Of a stretch of 38,646 nt of DNA, positions 1 to 7,829 are shown piece after piece. The first letter of the stretch is position 1. Every line of letters begins with the position of its first letter. The stretch is from an uncultured Alistipes sp. (GTDB taxonomy: Bacteria > Bacteroidota > Bacteroidia > Bacteroidales > Rikenellaceae), in NCBI RefSeq assembly GCF_949296715.1, contig NZ_CASFQD010000011.1, positions 1-38,646 of the forward strand. The letters run 5' to 3'. The position numbers and the translations under genes are program-made. The notes below the pieces were generated by a model, which saw only the letters and a list, made by a program, of their open reading frames with translations, was not told where the DNA came from and did no database searches.

Positions 1-2564
1 CCGGGCGCGACACGCAGCCGGCCGATCCGCTGCTGCGGGACAGCGTGCAGCAGGACAGCGTGCAGCGCGACACGGCCCGCCGTCCGCGCAAGGCCACGGC
101 GTTCCTCGACGGCGCAATCGAGGGCAAGAGCACCGACTCGCTCGTCTACGACGTGCGCAACAAGCTGGTCTACATCTACAACGAGGGCGACGTCACCTAC
201 CAGAACAGCAACCTCAAGGCGGATTTCATGCGCATCAACATGACCGACAAGACGGTCTTCGCCTACGGCAAGCCCGACTCGCTCGACGGCAAGCCGATCG
301 TCACCAAGCCGGAGTTCTCGGACGGGTCGGCCTCCTACCAGATGGACACGATCACCTACAACTTCGCCACCGAGAAGGCCAAGATCAAGGGCGTGGCGAC
401 GCAGCAGGGCGACGGCTGGCTCGTGGGCGGCAGCGTGAAGAAGATGCCCGACAACACGATCAACATCCAGGACGGCATGTACACGACGTGCGAGGAGACC
501 GACCACCCGCACTTCTACCTGGCGATGACCAAGGCCAAGGTGCAGCCCGGCAAGAAGGTCATCACGGGCCCGGCCTATCTGGTCATGGAGGACGTGCCGA
601 TCTACTTCCTCGGCATTCCCTTCGGCTTCTTCCCGATCAACATGGGCCCCAAGTCGGGTCTGCTGATGCCCTCCTACGGCGAGGACGGCACGCGGGGCTT
701 CTTCCTGCGCGACCTGGGCTACTACATCACGCTGGGCGACTACGCCGACCTGGCCGTCCGCGGCGGCTTCTATACGCTCGGTTCGTGGGAGGCCTCGGCC
801 GCCTCGCGCTACATCAAGCGCTACAAGTACAGCGGCAGTTTCAACATCCAGTACTCGAACATCAAGACCGGAGAGAAGGGCGAACCCGACTACCTCAAGC
901 AGAGCAACTTCCGCGTGCAGTGGACCCACTCGCAGGATGCCAAGGCCAACCCCGGCTCGACCTTCTCCGCCTCGGTGAACTTCGCCACGAGCGGCTACAA
1001 CCGCTACTCGGCCAACACGCTCAACGACATTCTCTCGACGCAGACCAACTCGTCGATCTCCTACTCGAAGAGCTGGACGGGCACGCCCTTCTCGCTGTCG
1101 GCCAACATGGCCATCTCGCAGAACTCCTCGAACCAGACGATCTCGCTGACCCTTCCGACGGTGGTCTTCAACGTCTCGCGCATCTACCCCTTCAAGCGCA
1201 AGGAGAAGACGGGCAAGGACCGCTGGTACGAGAAGATTTCAATGCAGTACACGGGCAAGATGACCAACTCGGTGACCACGACCGAGAGCGAGATCTTCTC
1301 GAAAAAGACGCTCGAGGACATGAAGAACGGCATCGAGCACTCGATTCCGGTCTCGGCGTCGTTCAACGTCTTCAACTACATCAACCTCTCGCCGTCGTTC
1401 AACTACAACGAAAAGTGGTTCTTCAAGAAGGTCGAATACGAATGGAACCCGACGACCAACAAGATCGACACGATGGCCAACGACTACGGTTTCTACCGGC
1501 TCTACAACTACAGCATGAGCGTCTCGGCCTCGACGACCGTCTACGGCATGTACGACTTCACGAAGAAGAAGCGCGACCGCAAGATACAGGCCATCCGCCA
1601 CGTGCTGACCCCCTCGATCGGCTTCTCCTACACGCCCGACTTCGGCGACTTCAAGTACGGCTACTACAAGTCGCTGCAGCGCGACTCGCTCGGCACGACG
1701 CAGACCTACTCGCCCTATGCGGTGAACGCCTACAGCGTACCGTCGTCGGGGCGCAACATGTCGATGAACTTCTCGCTGTCGCAGAACCTCGAGATGAAGG
1801 TGCTCTCGAAGCGCGACACCTCGGGCGTGAAGAAGATCAAGCTCATCGACGAGCTGCGCATCAGCGGCTCGTACAACTTCCTGGCCGACTCGATGCGGCT
1901 CTCGACGATCCCGATCTCGTTCCGCACGACGCTCTTCGGCAACTTCGGCATCAACCTCTCGGCGACGCTCGACCCCTACCGGCTGACGCCCGACGGCAAG
2001 CGCATCAACAAGCTCTTCTTCCCGGGCCGCATCGTCTCGACGGGCTGGTCGTTCGGCTATACGTTCAAGTCGCGCGACGACCGTTCGCAGACGGCCATCA
2101 ACGACATCACGTCGATCCCTCCGGAGTACATGAACCCGTTTTACGACCCCTACGGCACGATGGACCCCGTACTGCGGCGACAGTACATGGCCCAAACCTA
2201 CTATGACTTCTCGCTGCCGTGGAACTTCGGCTTCAACTATACGGTCAACTACTCGATCTCGACGGGCAACTACCCGCCCAAGGGCTACAAGAAGAACGTC
2301 ACGCAGACCATCGGCTTCAACGGCTCGCTGAACCTCACGCCCAAGATGGGCATCACGTTCCAGGGCGGCTACGACGTCAAGACGAACCGGCTGACGACCT
2401 CGTCGGTCTCGATCACGCGCGACCTGCACTGCTGGCAGATGTCCTTCTCGTGGATACCTTTCGGCACCTACCGGTCGTGGAGCTTCAACATCGGCGTCAA
2501 GGCGGCGTCGCTCTCCGACCTGAAGTACGACAAGTCGCAGTCCATGTACGAAAACATGTACTGA
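1..2564 (+). CDS. lptD: LptD-like outer-membrane LPS assembly protein (5' partial)
   Basis: The reading frame is open to the left edge (first complete codon at position 3), so the N-terminus and signal peptide lie outside the window; about 850 residues are visible. The first 200 or so resemble the OstA/LptD N-terminal jellyroll (repeats around DSLVYDVRNKLVYIYNEGDV). The rest is a long run of alternating aromatic/polar strands typical of a large outer-membrane beta-barrel, ending in an aromatic-rich strand and the tail SMYENMY. In this family the barrel inserts lipopolysaccharide into the outer leaflet, fed by the Lpt bridge. The conserved NMGPKSGLLMPSYG stretch is of the kind seen in Bacteroidetes LptD proteins. 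No neighbour on the same strand follows within 500 bp. Confident in family; partner genes are not visible. Confidence 0.88.
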   Translation, partial: GRDTQPADPLLRDSVQQDSVQRDTARRPRKATAFLDGAIEGKSTDSLVYDVRNKLVYIYNEGDVTYQNSNLKADFMRINMTDKTVFAYGKPDSLDGKPIVTKPEFSDGSASYQMDTITYNFATEKAKIKGVATQQGDGWLVGGSVKKMPDNTINIQDGMYTTCEETDHPHFYLAMTKAKVQPGKKVITGPAYLVMEDVPIYFLGIPFGFFPINMGPKSGLLMPSYGEDGTRGFFLRDLGYYITLGDYADLAVRGGFYTLGSWEASAASRYIKRYKYSGSFNIQYSNIKTGEKGEPDYLKQSNFRVQWTHSQDAKANPGSTFSASVNFATSGYNRYSANTLNDILSTQTNSSISYSKSWTGTPFSLSANMAISQNSSNQTISLTLPTVVFNVSRIYPFKRKEKTGKDRWYEKISMQYTGKMTNSVTTTESEIFSKKTLEDMKNGIEHSIPVSASFNVFNYINLSPSFNYNEKWFFKKVEYEWNPTTNKIDTMANDYGFYRLYNYSMSVSASTTVYGMYDFTKKKRDRKIQAIRHVLTPSIGFSYTPDFGDFKYGYYKSLQRDSLGTTQTYSPYAVNAYSVPSSGRNMSMNFSLSQNLEMKVLSKRDTSGVKKIKLIDELRISGSYNFLADSMRLSTIPISFRTTLFGNFGINLSATLDPYRLTPDGKRINKLFFPGRIVSTGWSFGYTFKSRDDRSQTAINDITSIPPEYMNPFYDPYGTMDPVLRRQYMAQTYYDFSLPWNFGFNYTVNYSISTGNYPPKGYKKNVTQTIGFNGSLNLTPKMGITFQGGYDVKTNRLTTSSVSITRDLHCWQMSFSWIPFGTYRSWSFNIGVKAASLSDLKYDKSQSMYENMY

Positions 2565-3047
2565 CCCCCCATACATATTTGTAAATACGGGCGGCGGACC
2601 TCCGCATGCCCCGCCCGGCCGCACCACGCCGCACGCCCTGACCGGCCTATCCCGGCTTTTTCCATTCAGTTTTTCGGCCTTTTCCGGCATTCTCCGGCAT
2701 TCTCCCGTCCTGCGCGGCACCGACAGTCTTTTCTGCCGATTCCAGCCGTATGGGGCGTTTTTGCCGCATTCCGAACGTTCACATAAACCCGACACCGGGG
2801 AAAAAGCCCCGCTCGCAACGTGTGCCCGCACGCAGGACGCAGCAAAATCCCGCACCGGCTTACGTTCAGCCGACCGTCGCGGGCTCCGGCAGCGGCCGGG
2901 CCGGCAACGTATGCCGTTCGGGCAAAAACGTATCGGGACAGGACCACGACGGCATTTTCATCCGACGGCGCCCCCCGAACGCATGGCGTGCGGGAGATTC
3001 ATTTCGTACATTTCACGTAAATTCATACAATTTTATACGTTTTTTAA
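2565..3047. other. Intergenic region without a recognisable gene
   Basis: The left part is GC-rich and holds a weak hairpin (GGGCGG near 2589 with CCGCCC about 20 bases on) without a clear T-run, and two exact 10-bp direct copies of CCGGCATTCT at 2684-2693 and 2694-2703. From about 3000 the base composition turns strongly AT-rich, leading into the promoter of the surface locus. Short open frames here have no recognisable product. Confidence 0.6.
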
Positions 3048-3078
3048 TTCGGTTTTTTCCCATTTTTTATTAGTTTTG
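3048..3078 (+). promoter_or_regulatory. Bacteroidales-type promoter for the peptide/lipoprotein locus
   Basis: A -7 element TAGTTTTG (3071-3078, matches TAnnTTTG) lies 19 bp downstream of TTCG (3048-3051), a one-mismatch version of the -33 TTTG box. The predicted start is near 3085, giving a leader of about 60 nt before the peptide ATG at 3146. It sits in a very AT-rich stretch. Confidence 0.5.
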
Positions 3079-3145
3079 TAAATCGACAGGAAAGCACTTC
3101 TTAAAAAATAAGGCTAAAAAACAAACCATCAAAAACCGAAAACAC

Positions 3146-3316
3146 ATGAAAAAACCTATCCTCAACTCAAGGGGGGGGGAATCTGGATATTCCGCCCCGA
3201 CGCTTGAAATCCTCTCCGTCACGGTGGAGCAGGGTTTCGCAGCAAGTGAAAAGGAGTACTGGACCGACATCGATCCGTGGGACGATGAAACCGGCGAAGA
3301 AGTGGACTTCTATTAA
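3146..3316 (+). CDS. 56-aa VEQGFAAS-type small peptide
   Basis: The ATG at 3146 opens a 56-codon frame ending in TAA. The product begins MKKPILNS, has a central APTLEILSVTVEQGFAAS segment and a strongly acidic, aromatic C-terminus (YWTDIDPWDDETGEEVDFY). Short Bacteroidales peptides with a [EV]-I-x-V-x-VEQGFAAS core are, as I recall, often found just upstream of fimbrillin-like or other surface lipoprotein genes; their function is unknown. The lipoprotein ATG is 29 nt downstream, so the two probably share a transcript. A run of nine G (3171-3179) encodes the RGG part, and its length decides whether the core is read in frame. There is no hydrophobic signal peptide. Family-level recognition only. 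Confidence 0.7.
   Translation: MKKPILNSRGGESGYSAPTLEILSVTVEQGFAASEKEYWTDIDPWDDETGEEVDFY
3171..3179 (+). repeat. G9 homopolymer inside the small peptide gene
   Basis: Nine consecutive G lie within codons 9-12 of the 56-aa peptide. Loss of one G would join the peptide's start to the frame of the downstream lipoprotein, which is open from 3150 to 6257. Long G tracts are prone to slippage and to sequencing error. Confidence 0.85.
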
Positions 3317-3344
3317 TCATGAACTCATCGAAAACAACCGTACT

Positions 3345-6257
3345 ATGAAAAAGTATTCTCTTTTGATGGGTCTCATGTGCGCAGCACTGTCCATCACCAG
3401 TTGCTCGAAAGACAACACGGAAACATTTGACAAACCGAAAGGGTACGAATTCGAGCTCTACGCAGCTCCGCAAACCCGTACCGAAGTTGACGGTCTGGAC
3501 ATGAAGTGGAGCGCCAACGACGCCATGAACGTCTTCCACGCCCCGACCGGCACCACGAACTACAGCAGCAACGACCAGTTCACCCTGGCCGAAATCGAAA
3601 GCGGCCGCTTTACGGGCCTTATTACCGATACGGAATTTGATCCGAACGGCACCTATGACTGGTATGCAGTCTACCCCTACTCGAAATACATGGCATCCCC
3701 TGCCGAGAGCAACTCGGGAAGCTATTTTACGGTCGGCAGCGAAGCCGGCTCTGCGCAGCAGCAGACGGGTATTGACAATCAGGCTCACATCAGCGGCGAG
3801 AACATTCCGCTCTATGGAACGGCTACCGGGGTTACTGGATCGCCCAACCTGCAGATGCACCACATCACGACCCTTTTCCGGATCAATGTAACCAACTCCG
3901 GAAGTGCGGATCTGAATGTCACGAGCATCACACTCACCTCGGCCAGCGAGAACCTGATCGGTACCTACTATTTCGACATTACGGGAGCAGAACCGGTGCT
4001 GACCTCCAGCGGTGACAACTATGTATCCAAGACGGCTACGCTGAATGTTACCGACGGTATCGTTGCTCCGGATGCTACGGGCAGCTTCTACCTCGCTACG
4101 CGCGCCTTCACGGCTCCCGAGGGCGAGCAGCTGACGCTGACGGTTACGGCCAACGGCGAAACCGTCGAGAAGGTCGCCACCCTGTCGAAGGAGACCACCT
4201 TTGCCGCAGGCAAGATCAACAAACTGAAAGTCAACGTGGCAGCAGCTGCAGAGCAGGCTTCTACCTGGGAAAAGGTCACCTCGCTGGCTGACATCACGGC
4301 AGGCGAATACATCATTGCCAACGGAGACTACTTCCTGCCTACAACTACTACAGGCAGTAAAAATGCTCCCGTCCCGTATACGTTGGAATCACAGGGTATT
4401 TCTTTCGTTGCCGATTCATTCACCGGCATTGTCCCCGATATCGCCAAATGGACCTTCACGGGAACCAATACGGCCATGACCATTACGAACTCCGGCGGCG
4501 ACTACCTGTACGGTACAAGTGCGAATAACGGCATTCGCGTAGGTACCACATCCGACATAACCTGGGCATTTGAGGTCTATAACGACGGATTCGCAATGAA
4601 GAACTCAAACGGTCGTTATTGCGCAATCTACGTGGCAAACGGCTCACCTCAGGATTGGAGATCATATACCAGCAAGAACCACAGCAACTATCAAATCAAC
4701 GACGGTATTCTGTACCTTTACAAGAAGGGTGATGCTCGTTCCGCTCTTGAAACGCCGACCGGTGTAGAGGCCGTTGCAGAAGGAAATGAAGTTCTTGTAG
4801 GTTGGAAGCCTGTTGCTGGTGCTACCTCCTACACCGTATCGTTCGAGCCTGCAACCATCGAACCGAGAACAGTCCTTCATGACGATGCAAAGGCAGAATA
4901 CAGCGAAATATTCGAGAACCTCGACTACGCTACGGAGTACACGGTTTCGGTGGTAGCCAACCCGGCAGACACCGAGAACTACAAGGCTTCGGCTCCCGCC
5001 ACGGCTACATTCACCACGGGCGAAGACCCGAACCAAACGATCACCCCCATCGGAGAAATCACGACCGAGGGTAACTACACGGCAGAGGGTACAGTCGTAG
5101 CACGTGGTTCACAAGCCTACATCATTGCCGACAACACCGGAGCCATGATGGTTTACCACAACGGTAACGAGCGTGCCGTAGGCGAAAAGATTTCGATCTC
5201 TGGCGCTGTAGAGTTATATTCCAATGCAAATGGTTCATCGAAAAGCACACCGCAGTTTACGAATACCGCTACCGTAAAGGTTCTCTCGACAGACAACGTT
5301 TGGACATATAATCCGACCGCAATGGATGGTACAGCCATGGATGCGCTTCTTTCGGGTGAACTCGTATGTCAGGAAGTTCAGTTCGAGGGAAACCTTGAGA
5401 TTAGCGGCAACTACATGAATGTAACTATTCCCGGTGCATCGACGGCAATCGGCTCGATCAAGTACGTTGAAACTTCGACTGTTGAAGCATACAACGGTAA
5501 GGATATTATCGTCAAGGGCTACTATGTCGGTTATTCAAGCAACATGTATGTGAACGTACTGCCGTACAGCGTCGAGGAGGCCAATCCTTCGACCGATCCA
5601 GCTATCAAGGCTGATCCCACGTCGCTCTCTTTCGCCGCAGCAGGTGAAAGCAAGGAAGTAACCTACACGGCCGAAAATCTCGGATCAAATCAGGTATTTG
5701 CAGCTGTCTCGGGAGAAAACGCATCGCAGTTCTCGGCAACCGTTGGTAACGGGACTGTTACCGTAACGGCGGCTGAAAATACGGAGACGACGGCCAAGAC
5801 GGCCACGCTGACGCTCTACATCGCTGCCAGCGAGGGTGGCGAGCACCTTGCCGAGGCAACCGTTGCACTGACGCAGGCCGGAGTTTCCAGCGGAAATGAG
5901 CAAACTGTCACCTTATCTTTTGCGGGAGGTGATGCCCAAAATCATGATGAAATTCCTTTTACCGAAGGTAATATCACGGCCACATTTACCAAAGGTGACC
6001 ATCAGACGTCTCCGCGTTGGGATGCTACTTGCGTGCGCTTCTACGGAACCAATGGTATGCACAACCAGTTGACTGTTTCCGGTGCAACCATCACGAAGAT
6101 TGAATTCATATTCAACGGTTCCTACGATACGGCGGGTATGACAGCAGATTCGGGAACGATCTCCGGCTCGACCTGGACTGGCAGCAGCGACAACGTAGTA
6201 TTTACGGCTGGTAACAAGCAAACGCGTATCGAAGGAATTATCGTAACGTATAATTGA
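3345..6257 (+). CDS. Multidomain surface lipoprotein (fimbrillin-like, Fn3, OB-fold, BACON)
   Basis: 970 residues from the ATG at 3345. A lipoprotein signal ends at Cys20 (ITSC) and is followed by SKDNTE, whose K-D resembles surface-export signals of Bacteroidetes lipoproteins. Approximate order: fimbrillin-like beta domain 25-300, an unassigned beta domain 305-465 (WEKVTSLADITAGEYIIA), Fn3 469-562, an OB-fold-like domain of the type found in secreted nucleases 565-747, BACON 750-847 and a C-terminal beta domain 850-970 ending GIIVTYN. It stops at TGA 6255-6257, but the same frame continues without another stop through a Gly/Pro linker into an Fn3 plus endonuclease module ending at 7370. I infer that this is the N-terminal part of a surface nuclease, cut by a nonsense codon or read through. 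GC is visibly lower than in neighbouring housekeeping genes, suggesting transfer. I chose the 3345 start because it gives the canonical signal peptide; upstream in-frame codons do not. Confidence 0.8.
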   Translation: MKKYSLLMGLMCAALSITSCSKDNTETFDKPKGYEFELYAAPQTRTEVDGLDMKWSANDAMNVFHAPTGTTNYSSNDQFTLAEIESGRFTGLITDTEFDPNGTYDWYAVYPYSKYMASPAESNSGSYFTVGSEAGSAQQQTGIDNQAHISGENIPLYGTATGVTGSPNLQMHHITTLFRINVTNSGSADLNVTSITLTSASENLIGTYYFDITGAEPVLTSSGDNYVSKTATLNVTDGIVAPDATGSFYLATRAFTAPEGEQLTLTVTANGETVEKVATLSKETTFAAGKINKLKVNVAAAAEQASTWEKVTSLADITAGEYIIANGDYFLPTTTTGSKNAPVPYTLESQGISFVADSFTGIVPDIAKWTFTGTNTAMTITNSGGDYLYGTSANNGIRVGTTSDITWAFEVYNDGFAMKNSNGRYCAIYVANGSPQDWRSYTSKNHSNYQINDGILYLYKKGDARSALETPTGVEAVAEGNEVLVGWKPVAGATSYTVSFEPATIEPRTVLHDDAKAEYSEIFENLDYATEYTVSVVANPADTENYKASAPATATFTTGEDPNQTITPIGEITTEGNYTAEGTVVARGSQAYIIADNTGAMMVYHNGNERAVGEKISISGAVELYSNANGSSKSTPQFTNTATVKVLSTDNVWTYNPTAMDGTAMDALLSGELVCQEVQFEGNLEISGNYMNVTIPGASTAIGSIKYVETSTVEAYNGKDIIVKGYYVGYSSNMYVNVLPYSVEEANPSTDPAIKADPTSLSFAAAGESKEVTYTAENLGSNQVFAAVSGENASQFSATVGNGTVTVTAAENTETTAKTATLTLYIAASEGGEHLAEATVALTQAGVSSGNEQTVTLSFAGGDAQNHDEIPFTEGNITATFTKGDHQTSPRWDATCVRFYGTNGMHNQLTVSGATITKIEFIFNGSYDTAGMTADSGTISGSTWTGSSDNVVFTAGNKQTRIEGIIVTYN

Positions 6258-6329
6258 ACTCCGGGCGGGGGTGGTGAGGTAACACCTCCCACCCCGGACC
6301 CTACCCCGGGATTCGATGCAGCGCCCTAT

Positions 6330-7370
6330 GTGACCGTGCAGTCGGAAACGTCCGCAATGGTCTACTGCACCGGAACCGACTGGGAGTACGCCTCGGGAGG
6401 AATTGCGTTCCGATACGCATCCTCGGACGGCAGCGACACGGGCAGTGTCGCTGCTTCCGTCACCGGGACATACGCCCAGGCAACGCTGACGGGACTGCGG
6501 CCCGCAACCGACTACACGGTGTGGGCCGTCGCCACCACGGCAACCGGTGCGACATACACTTCGGCTGAGGCATGGTTTACGACACCGCAGCCCGCGACGA
6601 GCCACAGCGGCTGGCTGGAGCTTCCGGCCAAAAGCACCTCGTCCACGGCGCAGGAGTACACCCTTTGGGCCGGAGAGCGCAACTATACGATGTACTACGA
6701 CCGCAACCTCTACACGGCCCTGTGGGTCGCCTACCCGCTGGCTGCGGGACACATGGGATCGCTTGACCGGCCGGGCAGCTGGTACGAGAACCCCGACATA
6801 TCGACCAGCCAGCAGATCAACGTGTGGGACGGCAGCTACGGTGTAAATTACGGATCGACGATCTACGCCCGCGGGCACCAGATTCCGAATGCGGACCGCA
6901 ACGGCAACAGCACGATGCAGAAGCAGGCTTTCTACGCCACGAACTCGACACCGCAGATTCAGGACAAGTTCAACGGCGGCGTCTGGGAACACATGGAGAC
7001 GGCCGTGCGCGGCCAGGTTCCGACGCGCGACTCGCTCTACATCGCCACGGGAGCCGTCTTCCGCACGACGGGCGGCTCGGAGAGCATCACCTACATCCGG
7101 CCGGCCGAGGACTCGAAGCAGTGCCCCGTGCCGAACTACTACTTCAAGGTGGTGCTGAAGGTGAAGCGTTCGGGCAGCACGATCACGTCGGCAATGGCGG
7201 TCGGCGCCTGGTTCGAGCACCGGCAGTACACGGACGACTGGACGGATCACATCGTTTCGGTCGACGAGATCGAGCGGCTGACGGGTTTCGACTTCTTCGC
7301 GAACCTGCCGGACGACGTGGAGGCCGCGGCGGAGCAGAACACCAGTTGGAGTGCCTTTTCCTCCTTCTGA
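6330..7370 (+). CDS. DNA/RNA non-specific endonuclease module (detached C-terminal part)
   Basis: An Fn3 domain (about 6321-6590) is followed by an NUC1/Endonuclease_NS domain (about 6600-7370). The catalytic RGH is at 6870-6878 in ARGHQIPNADR, followed by FYATNSTPQ and FNGGVWEHMETAVR, matching the family pattern RGH...N..PQ...N..W...E. The family makes metal-dependent cuts in DNA and RNA. The only separate start before the Fn3 domain is GTG at 6330; there is no in-frame ATG ahead of it and no signal peptide. The codons from 6258 onward (TPGGGGEVTPPTPDPTPG) read as a linker in the frame of the upstream lipoprotein. This is therefore most likely the C-terminal part of one surface nuclease of about 1340 residues. 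If translated alone it would stay in the cytoplasm. Confidence 0.75.
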   Translation: MTVQSETSAMVYCTGTDWEYASGGIAFRYASSDGSDTGSVAASVTGTYAQATLTGLRPATDYTVWAVATTATGATYTSAEAWFTTPQPATSHSGWLELPAKSTSSTAQEYTLWAGERNYTMYYDRNLYTALWVAYPLAAGHMGSLDRPGSWYENPDISTSQQINVWDGSYGVNYGSTIYARGHQIPNADRNGNSTMQKQAFYATNSTPQIQDKFNGGVWEHMETAVRGQVPTRDSLYIATGAVFRTTGGSESITYIRPAEDSKQCPVPNYYFKVVLKVKRSGSTITSAMAVGAWFEHRQYTDDWTDHIVSVDEIERLTGFDFFANLPDDVEAAAEQNTSWSAFSSF

Positions 7371-7460
7371 TGCACGACGGCAACGGTCCGGCGGCAGCGC
7401 GCGGACCGGAAACAGACAGACAGACAAACAGAAACGGCAACGGGCCGAGAGGCCCACACG

Positions 7461-7499
7461 GCGGCGACACACCGAAACGGGCGTGTCGCCGCTTCTTTT
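7461..7499 (+). terminator. Rho-independent terminator after the nuclease locus
   Basis: A perfect 10-bp stem GCGGCGACAC (7461-7470) / GTGTCGCCGC (7483-7492) with a 12-nt loop is followed by TTCTTTT. It ends the 3146-7370 transcript. Confidence 0.8.
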
Positions 7500-7711
7500 A
7501 TGCCGGTATGCCGGTATTCCGGTCAGGGGCATGCCGCGGGCGATGTCGAAAGGATGCGGGGTGCGGGGCGTTGTTGCGCAGCGGTCCGCAGGGATACGGG
7601 CGGAGCAGGGAGGGGTAAACGCCCTGAAAAGCCCGTTTGCCGCCCGCAGGACGATTTTCGCGGCGCAGGGGAGAGATTCTCCGGCCGGGCACACATGCGG
7701 GGCGTATGGCC
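7500..7711. other. Convergent spacer without a gene
   Basis: This lies between the nuclease-locus terminator and the permease terminator. I see only a short imperfect repeat of TGCCGGTA at the left end and no credible ORF. Confidence 0.6.
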
Positions 7712-7747
7712 GTAAAACAGGCGGGCAGCGGAAAACCGCCGCCCGCC
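7712..7747 (-). terminator. Rho-independent terminator of the nucleoside permease gene
   Basis: On the minus strand a 12-bp stem (arms 7736-7747 and 7720-7731, one G-U pair) closes a TTTT loop and is followed by TGTTTTA. It lies about 80 bp beyond the permease stop. Confidence 0.8.
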
Positions 7748-7829
7748 CATTGGGAACGAAATCAGGGCCGAGGGCCCCTACCCTGCCGGATTGGTCCGAA
7801 ACCGAGCCGCCGGCCGGAAACCGGAAAGG

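Noticed and set aside
3204..3344. Upstream non-ATG start for the surface lipoprotein
   Set aside because: It overlaps the VEQGFAAS peptide in another frame and would place 47 polar residues before a canonical lipoprotein signal. Kept only as a consequence of G-tract slippage in the findings.
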